In this document: one piece after another, positions 9,999 to 17,489 of the stretch
Layout of the letters: every line of letters starts with the position of its first letter
Position numbering within the stretch: position 1 is the stretch's first letter
Assembly (NCBI GenBank): GCA_010909725.1
Contig: JAACMV010000024.1
Span: forward strand, 992,001 to 1,056,000
DNA length: 64,000 nt
Source: Picochlorum sp. 'celeri'
Lineage: Eukaryota; Chlorophyta; Trebouxiophyceae
Direction: 5' to 3'
Notes under the pieces: generated by a model
Told to the model about the DNA's origin: nothing
Databases searched by the model: none
Seen by the model: the letters and a program-made list of their open reading frames with translations, nothing else
Made by a program: the position numbers and the translations under genes

Positions 9999-10733
9999 AT
10001 GACTCTCGTTCAGAAGACATTTCAGCTGCAGAAACACATTGGGCCGCTTGCAGTCTACTCGAAGCGATCGCTGCTGCGTTTCATAGAGCCACATTGGCAT
10101 CAGAATAGTAATTCAATCCCAAATAATATCTGTAGAAGCGCAAGCAGTATGGGTAATGGGACATCGGAACGGCCTTTGGTTGGAGTGGGAGTGGTTGTCC
10201 TGCGTCAGGTATCTGAGAATCCGGACGTTTTGGTGATCAAACGTGGCAAAGCGCCCTCCAAGGGTTTGATATCCATCCCTGGAGGAAGCCAAGAATTAGG
10301 TGAAACTGTTGTTGAGTGCGCTATTAGAGAGGTGATGGAAGAAACAGGTATAAAGCTACGGTATGATCCAAAGAAACTTGGCATCACCTGTGATGACAGA
10401 AACAATCCCAAAGCTAAGGCAAATAGGACTCCCAAATCATTCCTTTGCGAATTTGATCTGAGTCACCCAATGCCTTTTACAGCAGTTGATGCGATTGCTA
10501 TGCATGAGGATGGGCAACGCATCCAGTATCATTACTCAATCATAGAAGTTGCTGCCATGCCAGAGGATCCTCTGCAGCCCTTGGTGGCAGGGGATGATGC
10601 AGATGAGGCATTTTGGGTACCGTGTGATGAATTGCATTTGCAGCAGAACCTCGTGCCAAATCTAGTTGATGTGGTTCGCTTGGCACGTTCAACATTCAAC
10701 ATTGATTCTTCTACTCCTGTTACAACATCCTAA
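9999..10733 (+). CDS. Nudix hydrolase, probably organelle-targeted
   Basis: 244 aa from ATG 9999. Residues 1-60 are basic and hydroxylated (KRSLLRFIEPHWHQ, SIPNNICRSASS), a likely plastid or mitochondrial transit peptide. The Nudix fold begins at 'GVGVVVLRQ', with a complete Nudix box 'GGSQELGETVVECAIREVME' continuing ETGI, which satisfies the G-x5-E-x7-REU-x-EE-x-G-U consensus and its metal-binding Glu residues. The substrate cannot be read from the sequence; the 'IPGGSQELGE' type is seen in ADP-ribose and nucleotide-sugar pyrophosphatases. The start codon follows the F-box gene by 48 bp. Its 3' end converges with the TLDc gene 26 bp away. Confidence 0.88.
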   Translation: MTLVQKTFQLQKHIGPLAVYSKRSLLRFIEPHWHQNSNSIPNNICRSASSMGNGTSERPLVGVGVVVLRQVSENPDVLVIKRGKAPSKGLISIPGGSQELGETVVECAIREVMEETGIKLRYDPKKLGITCDDRNNPKAKANRTPKSFLCEFDLSHPMPFTAVDAIAMHEDGQRIQYHYSIIEVAAMPEDPLQPLVAGDDADEAFWVPCDELHLQQNLVPNLVDVVRLARSTFNIDSSTPVTTS

Positions 10734-10759
10734 TAATAATACATGGATTCATTCATAAT

Positions 10760-11620
10760 TTATTCAGTGTTTCTTCCAGTCTTCCATATAATGCCATCCA
10801 AATTGTATGTCTCGGGTCCTTGGGAAGAGACATAGACCTGGACCCGTTCAAACTCAACAGACTTTTCTCCATTGGGAAAGATTGATTTGCTGCCATCTGG
10901 CATTCGTGCATAATATGAACCCAACTTACTCGTGGCAATTCGCTCCCGTCCAGGTGCTAGAAATTTCAAGCCATCAGGCCCAAATCGTATCCCCTCTGAT
11001 GGATAATCCATCACAGCCATTGCATAACCACCAACTTTTTGCAGTTTGATGGGCATTGATGAGGAGATATTCCCATCTGGCCATGTGAATAAAAATGCAG
11101 CTATTGAATCTCTATCCTCATTCAAGCCAATCCAGCCTCTAGGATTGTACCCACCCACAATGGCATTAGAATCCTTGATGCTCGCCACAACCAGACTGGC
11201 TCCCATTGTGTACACCTTTTGGCCAAAGGACTCCATGGAAAACCCATCCTTGTCTGAATCAAACACCAGCTCCAATGGAATCTTCTCAAGCTGTGTATTT
11301 TTCAAGAGTTTTCTATAATACCTGACGTCCCCTGTATCCTCAGGAAGTGGCTCTGCAAATTCATCCACTGTGGCTGGATAAAGTTCAGGTGTATCTTCAG
11401 CATTCATTCGTTTCAACCCAAACGACTCATCAGTCTCCAGTGCCTGCCTCCCAAAAATCTTTCCTACGAGTTTCTCTATGAGATCCATCTCGCCATCATT
11501 GTTTTTGGAGGATTGCCTAGCCACTACTCGTCGACTACTGCGAGATATGGGTTTCAAACTGCACTGTCCATGTCCGATTCCTGCATATCTGCCATATCTG
11601 GTAATCCTTTGAGATGCCAT
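10760..11620 (-). CDS. Plastid-targeted TLDc domain protein
   Basis: 286 aa from ATG 11620. The first 40 residues are Ser/Arg-rich without acids (MASQRITRYGRYAG, RSSRRVVARQSS), a good chloroplast transit peptide. Residues about 120-286 carry the TLDc fold: 'LELVFDSDKDGFS', 'SLVVASIKDSNAIVGGYNPR', 'GWIGLNEDRDSIAAFLFTWP', 'GYAMAVMDYPSEGIRFGPDG', 'SKLGSYYARMPDG' and 'FERVQVYVS'. The arrangement resembles the Arabidopsis At1g32520 group of plastid TLDc proteins. Animal TLDc proteins protect against oxidative stress and can act on V-ATPase; the plastid role is unknown. A reverse-strand TGTAA (10720-10724) lies inside the end of the Nudix gene, so the transcripts probably overlap. Confidence 0.85.
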   Translation of the reverse strand: MASQRITRYGRYAGIGHGQCSLKPISRSSRRVVARQSSKNNDGEMDLIEKLVGKIFGRQALETDESFGLKRMNAEDTPELYPATVDEFAEPLPEDTGDVRYYRKLLKNTQLEKIPLELVFDSDKDGFSMESFGQKVYTMGASLVVASIKDSNAIVGGYNPRGWIGLNEDRDSIAAFLFTWPDGNISSSMPIKLQKVGGYAMAVMDYPSEGIRFGPDGLKFLAPGRERIATSKLGSYYARMPDGSKSIFPNGEKSVEFERVQVYVSSQGPETYNLDGIIWKTGRNTE

Positions 11621-11802
11621 GGTGATATAAATGAATTCAAGTCAAGCCAAGGAGGGCTGAACGGATACATTCAAACTCCTTGATTTTTTGAACCAGCAAT
11701 CTCTCTCACACTGGGATGGCCTTGATTGTACAATGCAAGAACCAAACCCTTTTGCTCTGTCTTGATCAGTGAAAATTCCATTACCTAGATATAGGAAAGG
11801 AT

Positions 11803-12404
11803 ATGATTCGACGTAAAGGACTCGCCATCTGCGAGCATTTAAGTGCCACGTGTCGTGGGTACCCACGACTATTGTTTCACTCGTCGAGACAGGTGTGGTG
11901 GCGATGCTGGATCCAGAATACATGAATGAACGTACAGTTACATATATACTATTCTTGTAGGTTGCTGGGGAGGGATACGAATCTTCCTCTGGAGTGCAGG
12001 GCCTCAACCATGTTGCTATTTGTGTGCCTTCCGTACGGGAGGCTTCCAAAACATTTGCTGCTCTTCTTGGTGTTCCTGTGACTGAACCAGTACGGGTTGA
12101 GAATCATGGTGTAACGGTTTCGTTTGTGAAACTACCGAATGTGAACCTAGAGCTGCTCGAACCTCTAGGAGAAGACTCTCCTGTTGCAAACTTTTTGGCC
12201 AAGCACCCACATGGTGGCATTCACCATCTGTGTTTTGACGTCAACTCGGCGCACCAATCTCTTGAAAGAATAAAATCACTTGGAAAGTACAGGGTTTTGA
12301 ACAGTGAGCCGAAAATTGGCTCACATGGAACGCCCACATTTTTTATGCACCCACAAGATATATGTGGCTGTCTCATTGAAATGGAACAGATTGATCCAGA
12401 ATGA
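11803..12404 (+). CDS. Methylmalonyl-CoA epimerase, mitochondrial
   Basis: Exon 2 (12000-12404) encodes a full vicinal-oxygen-chelate epimerase: 'GLNHVAICVPSVREASKTF', 'NLELLEPLGEDSPVANFL', 'GGIHHLCFDV', 'CGCLIEMEQ'; metal ligands would be the His of NHVA, the His of HHLC and the Glu of IEME. The frame has no ATG near the conserved start, so I predict exon 1 at 11803-11892 (30 codons, MIRRKGLAICEHLSATCRG...) with a 107-nt phase-0 intron (CAG/GTGTGG, GTGCAG/G). Exon 1 is a textbook mitochondrial presequence ending FHSSRQ. Total 164 aa. The enzyme interconverts 2S and 2R methylmalonyl-CoA before the B12-dependent mutase. It ends 11 bp from the convergent POT1-like gene. Confidence 0.8.
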
Positions 12405-12415
12405 AGAGCATGTGT

Positions 12416-14188
12416 TCACACGACATATTTAGCGATTGTATCAAAAATTCTAAAATGAGGTTCAGACGAGCCGATAGGTTGGTACATCTTGATGCAAATA
12501 TCAAACCATCTGCCGAGCGGATGAGATCCAGTGTCATACACGCCCATGATTTCGCACAAATACTTTCTTAATTTCAACAGGTCGTCCTTGTTTTCTTCGA
12601 GACTAAGATCTTTTGGTGAGGTTATATTGCTGAAGAAATAGGCACCATCTTTACCAAATACATCTGCCTCAAGATACCCTGTTGGGTCTTCCAAGGTGAG
12701 TCTACAGGCAAAAACCCACTCATCGTCAGGACTGACGTCTTCTTCGATAATCTCTGGATCAAGTGCACTTTTATGTATAGCAATCTTTTTAATTTCGTCA
12801 TTGCCTGGCCAGATTGCCATTATTCGAGCTTTGCATCTGAAATATTCAGGTGTGGTCATCCTGACATTACCATTGAATCGACTAGAACTCCACAGGATAT
12901 CTCGAATGGGCGTTACTGATCTAATACCATGCAATGTTTCACTATACAAAGGTCCGTACTGGATTGGCTGACACCCGTCTGCAGGACCTCGGGGGTCCTC
13001 GAGCGCAGCCTGCAGCAGTTTCTTCTCACTACCAGTCCATGGTGCCCAACGTGTCGCGGGGACAAAATAGCCCTGCACCTGAGAATCCACAGGAGCAAAT
13101 CCACAATTTCTAATTCGAATCCATTTTCCTCGAGACGGATATTCAATGCCTTTCGGCTGATACCAAAACATGATTGGCATGATTGTTCCAAAAGATGGTG
13201 GGATCCACTCAATCTGAGAATAATCAAGCTGCATTCTGCTCATGGTACCATACAAGTGATACAATGATTTCTCTACCTCTGTCATTTCATTTTCTGCTTT
13301 TGGCTTCAAACTATTCCGGAAATCAAGGTACGGAGGGTACGGACGAGCATTTGTGCCATCCCAGACCCACACAATGGGATTTCCATCAATCCCATTTGTA
13401 TCAACATGAACAACCAGGGCCACGAGATCGAAAAACTGCGTGCCTTCATTTCTGGAATATACAGATCTAATTTGCCGCCTATATTTCATACTCTCGTCTG
13501 CTTTACGTTGTGCAGCCTTTGCAAACACCTTCCATGTTCCATCTGCAGAAAATTTTCTCAAGATATCCAGAAGTCTCATGTTCCTCTCATCAAGGTGAAA
13601 TTGATTGTGCGACATTTTATAAGGCTCATACTCCTTTTTAGGATCACTTGGCGCCTCTGCATCCAAGAGCATAAACGAACATCTGCATTCTTTCCGCGAC
13701 ATGCTCACAACCAACTGGTAGGAGGTGGCACCATCTTCACTATGTGGGTTCCTATAACAATCCACCCGAGCTCGGTGTATTCGTATTATATCACCTGGTT
13801 TCCTAGGCTTCGGAAGCCCCTGCATATCCCGTGCAAACACCCTTACTTCGAGTGGACCTCCCAACAGGTGAGTTGAAAAATCTGCCACCTTCAAACTCAT
13901 CATAAGATCAGGCCCCTTTGTTTTCCTCGGCTCCTCCCAATCCACCACAATACCCATAAAATTTACCGATTCATTCAAAACGTCGGGAACTCTACCACTA
14001 TCAATATACACGTAGTGTTCTTTCCGATTCGTTGCCTTTTCCGGTAGCAAGGCCCAGCGATTCTTCTGACTCAACAACTCATCAGCTGATATGTGAATAT
14101 TAGAGGCATGTGCCTCTTCTTCTTCGCCGTGTTCACCGGCCATTGGCTGTTCAGAAAATTCAAACGGCTGCCTCTCTTCTTGAGTCAT
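12416..14188 (-). CDS. POT1-like telomere end-binding protein (OB folds)
   Basis: 590 aa from ATG 14188; the frame extends upstream only to a TTG. Residues about 60-190 form an OB fold with 'VNFMGIVVDWEEPRKTKGPD', 'MSLKVADFS' and 'RKPGDIIRIHRARVDCY', the pattern of the first POT1/TEBP-alpha OB fold that grips single-stranded telomeric DNA. A second OB-like region (about 220-330) has 'FFDLVALVVHVD' and 'IVWVWDGTNARPYPPYLDFR'. The C-terminal third has 'GYLEADVFGKDGAYFF' and ends 'GRWFDICIKMYQPIG...FRIFDTIAKYV', also OB-like. It probably caps chromosome ends and regulates telomerase. An acidic N-terminal stretch (GEHGEEEEA) precedes OB1. Length and domain order fit POT1 (about 450-640 aa). Confidence 0.8.
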   Translation of the reverse strand: MTQEERQPFEFSEQPMAGEHGEEEEAHASNIHISADELLSQKNRWALLPEKATNRKEHYVYIDSGRVPDVLNESVNFMGIVVDWEEPRKTKGPDLMMSLKVADFSTHLLGGPLEVRVFARDMQGLPKPRKPGDIIRIHRARVDCYRNPHSEDGATSYQLVVSMSRKECRCSFMLLDAEAPSDPKKEYEPYKMSHNQFHLDERNMRLLDILRKFSADGTWKVFAKAAQRKADESMKYRRQIRSVYSRNEGTQFFDLVALVVHVDTNGIDGNPIVWVWDGTNARPYPPYLDFRNSLKPKAENEMTEVEKSLYHLYGTMSRMQLDYSQIEWIPPSFGTIMPIMFWYQPKGIEYPSRGKWIRIRNCGFAPVDSQVQGYFVPATRWAPWTGSEKKLLQAALEDPRGPADGCQPIQYGPLYSETLHGIRSVTPIRDILWSSSRFNGNVRMTTPEYFRCKARIMAIWPGNDEIKKIAIHKSALDPEIIEEDVSPDDEWVFACRLTLEDPTGYLEADVFGKDGAYFFSNITSPKDLSLEENKDDLLKLRKYLCEIMGVYDTGSHPLGRWFDICIKMYQPIGSSEPHFRIFDTIAKYVV

Positions 14189-14992
14189 CAGAGAATTAGA
14201 ACGTTCCGACAACAAAAAAGCAGTGCAAAACAACGCCGACTGTATTTATTTTTCTGAATATGTACACCGTATGTTTGTTTCATACCGCCTATTGCGGAGG
14301 GGGGTATTTCGAGAATGAAAATTTAAAAATCCTCAGAGGTCGACGTGGTGGTACTGCGGCCACCATTCCGCAGTACCCCGGGGCAGCAGTTGCCGCTGAC
14401 CTCACCGACCTCGGTCGGTCAGGGGTTGTAACTCAGACCCTCACTCGTCTCCGACGTTTGCACGATGGCACGAAAACTAGCACACATTCACGCCAAATGA
14501 TCGCTTCCGACGATTAGATGTTCGCTTACACCTAGATCACTCGTCCTCTGCGCTTGAGTTTGAACAACCACCATGTCTGTGGTCGGGGTAGGAGGCGAGA
14601 ACAGCAGTCTCTGGCCTGCCTTCCTCGAGGGTCGATTCAACCCTGATAATCAACTTGACAATTTGTTGCTTGTAACCCATCGGATGATGTCGTTGGTGGG
14701 AGGGAAGGGGCCAAAGAAGCTACATCCCCTGGAAGATTGCTAGAGCCCCCGCAGGATGGTGATCGCCATAAGATTGGCTGCTCTGCGCCGATCTTTATTA
14801 AATCATCTGTATTATTCGCCTGATCGACTACAAGACATATTCTTTTCTAGATTGAAGGGCAGTCAGTGTTTTGTTGAAGCTATTTGAAAAGTGGCCGGCA
14901 TACAAGAGGTTGAGGGTGTTTGAATCTGTCTGCGACCTCTGGTGAGCGATTTCAAACGTGCTGAGTACATTGAATCCCTAGGTGATAAAAAT
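14189..14992. promoter_or_regulatory. Long divergent intergenic region with GC-rich hairpins
   Basis: 804 bp between the POT1-like gene and the secreted PAN-like gene. It contains a perfect 10-bp inverted repeat, GGTACTGCGG (14350-14359) and CCGCAGTACC (14368-14377), with an 8-nt loop, then a second hairpin ACCGAC-CTCG-GTCGGT near 14404-14419. The ORF over 14260-14517 crosses both hairpins and looks non-coding. No tRNA or snRNA recognised. It should hold two promoters; the hairpins may be regulatory or part of an unannotated RNA. Confidence 0.45.
14350..14377. repeat. Perfect 10-bp inverted repeat
   Basis: Arms GGTACTGCGG and CCGCAGTACC with an 8-nt spacer (CCACCATT). A second short hairpin follows 27 nt later. 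Confidence 0.7.
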
Positions 14993-16065
14993 ATGTTCAA
15001 GAAGTTGTCACTTTTATTTTGCCTGGTCGTGGCCTGCTTTGATCTCACCAGCGCAAAGTTCCTTTTTGGTACGACCGATCTGTCATTCGGGCGAGCACTC
15101 CTGGCCAAGAAATGGAGAAAGTGCACTATCGAGAAGAGAACAAAGTACGTGGGCACTCCCATCAAAGTTGTTAGAGGAGTGAAAAGCTCTCACCATTGCT
15201 GCGTGGAATGCAAGAACAAGAAGGGTTGCGATCGGTGGACCTTCTTGCCTGGAAAGTGGGAAAAGTGCACCTTGTTCAGTAACAAGAACAGGTCCATGTA
15301 CAAGATCAAGGCAAAGTGGCACATCTCTGGATATGCAACTTGGAGACTCAAGTACGTTGTTTTATCGGTGCATATCCAACCATGAAACCGTTGGGGCGGG
15401 CGATGTGATGCTCCTCATCGGGGGGAAGAGGGGATCTGCTATCTGCTCTACTACTGTTGATTCACATGTACCTTCTTTTTCGCTGCAGGATTAAGAGCTG
15501 GCCAAAAGATAAGAGAGAATCATACAACTATAAGCCAACAAAGGAACAAAGCGAAGTTCCATTCGAGGATCCAAACGCCGGAGGTGGTGATGCTTATGAA
15601 GCTCCTGACGCCGGCTTAGGAGGTGGTGATGCCTATGAAGCTCCTGACGCCGGCTTTGGAGGTGGTGATGCCTATGAAGCTCCAGGATTTGACTCTGGAT
15701 CAGGTGGAGGAGCATATGAAGATCCATGGAGTGGAGGAGGAGGAGGAGGATATGTACCAGACTGGGGATATGATGGTGGCATCACCAACTACAAGCGCAT
15801 GACAGGAAAGACGGTATACGGACGCCGTTTGAACTCTATCTTACCATGTGTCGGCAATAAAGCATCTACATCTGGTCGTTGCGAATACCTCTGCACGCAG
15901 ACAAAGGGCTGCAATGGATGGACATGGACGGATGAATTCAACTGCGGTTGGATTGGTGAGAACCAAGCCACAGGTGTATGTTACCTGGTGGGAGAAGCAG
16001 ACGAGGACGATGTGTTTGATGCTCCTGGTAAAAGCCGCAATTTCATTTCTGGGCTGATGCAGTAG
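14993..16065 (+). CDS. Secreted cysteine-rich protein, two PAN/Apple-like modules around Gly-rich repeats
   Basis: Two exons, 14993-15351 and 15489-16065, with a 137-nt phase-2 GT-AG intron (CAA/GTACGT, GCTGCAG/G); 311 aa. Residues 1-21 are a signal peptide (MFKKLSLLFCLVVACFDLTS). Module 1 (about 38-120) has the PAN/Apple-type pattern 'KCTIEKRTKYVGTP', 'HHCCVECKNKKGCDRWTF', 'CTLFSN'. Then come near-identical 13-residue repeats (GGGDAYEAPDAGL/F), a degenerate fourth unit, and a poly-Gly run. Module 2 (about 215-290) has 'ILPCVGNKA', 'RCEYLCTQTKGCNGWTWTDE' and 'GVCYLVGEADEDD'. PAN modules bind carbohydrate or protein, so a cell-wall or extracellular-matrix role is likely, but no specific function can be assigned. 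The intron separates module 1 from the repeats. Confidence 0.78.
15578..15690 (+). repeat. In-frame 39-bp minisatellite inside the PAN-like gene
   Basis: Tandem units encoding GGGDAYEAPDAG plus Leu or Phe: two full units and a third truncated one, nearly identical at DNA level (for example 'gaagctcctgacgccggctt' occurs twice). A decayed unit (GGGAYEDPWSG) follows. The unit is a multiple of three, so copy number can change without breaking the frame. Confidence 0.75.
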
Positions 16066-16372
16066 AGTAGATATATTGTAGAGAAAAAGAATCTACGCAC
16101 AAATAGCAGCACACTCAGGAATGAAACAGCAGCACATCATGCTGATGCCTGCTCGAGCCAACCATACGTTTCTTCACGCGAGACCAGAGCCATTGTTCAC
16201 TTCTGATTCGTGTGATGAAGAGCATAGCTACTATAATACCATGGCTCGAGCGCATCACGTAGACATAGCCAACAAGATGCATATTTTCTGATATCAAGAG
16301 CAATGCATACAACATTATGTTTTTGGTTTTATCAATTGATTCATGAGTATTGTCGTAAGAGTATACATTATA
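16066..16372. other. Convergent 3' intergenic region
   Basis: 307 bp between the stop codons of the PAN-like gene and the VTC1-like gene. Holds 3' UTRs; no other feature seen. Confidence 0.3.
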
Positions 16373-16947
16373 TTACACCCAGAACAAATCCTTCAACGCA
16401 GCAAACAAAATGCACAACAGAGCAATCTCAACAATCAATGCCAGCGTCACTGGCCCAACCTTGTCATCAAAGAAACCAATCTGCTTCTTACGGATAAACT
16501 CGCTTCTCCAATAAAACGTAAATAAAGCATACCCAATCATCAGTATAGATATCGGCAGCATCAACAGGGTCATCAGCTCTACAGTACTCTTCTGAATACC
16601 CCCTTTACGAATGCCCTTCTCATCTTCCACTGCAAAACCAGCAATCGCTGTTCCTATCGTTCCCATTGTCGTCGCCATAGACAACCACGACAAGAATGTC
16701 CTTTCATTCGCTACAGTATGCCACGTACAATGCTCACACATGCACAACATTAAAGAAGAAGAAGAATAAAAACCAACGCACCGAAATATGTCTTTGGCTC
16801 AATCCTCAGTGGAATCTTTCTGGGCAACTGATACCTAGCTCCATGCGTATATTCTCTAGTTCCAAATAATTGATCCCGTAATCCCTGCGTTTCGATCAAA
16901 TTGGTCACCTCACGCAGTTGCCCAGAGTTTGCAGAAGTGGATGCCAT
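16373..16947 (-). CDS. VTC1-like DUF202 membrane protein
   Basis: Two exons, 16782-16947 and 16373-16710, with a 71-nt phase-1 GT-AG intron; 167 aa. The splice rebuilds the VTC1 signature: exon 1 ends 'RIEPKTYF' and exon 2 continues 'ANERTFLSWLSMATTMG', matching the conserved RVEPKxFFANERTFLSWL of yeast Vtc1. Three membrane helices follow (ATTMGTIGTAIAGFAV; ELMTLLMLPISILMIGYALF; GPVTLALIVEIALLCILFAAL, 21-residue helix given without its last residue). VTC1 is the small membrane subunit of the vacuolar transporter chaperone complex, which makes and translocates polyphosphate into acidocalcisome/vacuole. Green algae have VTC but land plants largely lack it. The catalytic VTC4 subunit is not in this window. 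The stop TAA is embedded in a TGTAA motif. Confidence 0.9.
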
Positions 16948-17489
16948 TATTCTTCTTCAGGTTTGCGTTTACACACTCCGATTCCCAACGCAACCGTACT
17001 ACTATTCTTTGGAATATTTGAAATAAGACAAATGTCGGTATGAGGAGTTGTCTGTGTAAGGATGGGAGGAGGGTGTCTGCATTTCTTCAAGCCCGCATGG
17101 AAGAAAAAAGATTCCCTCTGTTGGATTCCCTCTTGTTGAAAAGAAAGCTCTGCCATTTACCCGCCCCTGCCGTACACTGTATCATGCTCAATCCATGGTA
17201 TGAAAGAGCATCGTCCATCAACGAGAGTGAGATTGCATGGCATGGGTCCGAGTCTTGGTGTCATGGACACATCAGCAACCCATCACTGCATGGACCGTCA
17301 AGCCAGCCCTTGTGACCGGACAGACCATTGACAGCAAACGCGGCTGTACTGGGCATGGCATGGGTTCATCAGATCTACTCTCGTAGGACTAGAATAGTGT
17401 TTCAATATTTATGCTCTGAATGCAAACGTATCGATTCTGACACATAGACGCCTTGATTGTCGCGTGAGGGAGAAGACACGTAGCACGAC
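16948..17489. promoter_or_regulatory. Divergent intergenic region, VTC1 / OSCA
   Basis: 542 bp between divergent starts. The open frame at 17040-17315 has no recognisable similarity and looks random. No RNA gene seen. Confidence 0.35.

Noticed and set aside
11642..12049. 135-codon minus-strand open frame
   Set aside because: Overlaps both exons of the epimerase gene antisense; the spliced plus-strand gene explains the region.
14630..14660. Possible tRNA T-arm (GGGTCGATTCAACCC)
   Set aside because: The loop lacks the TTCRANY order and no acceptor, D or anticodon stems can be built around it.
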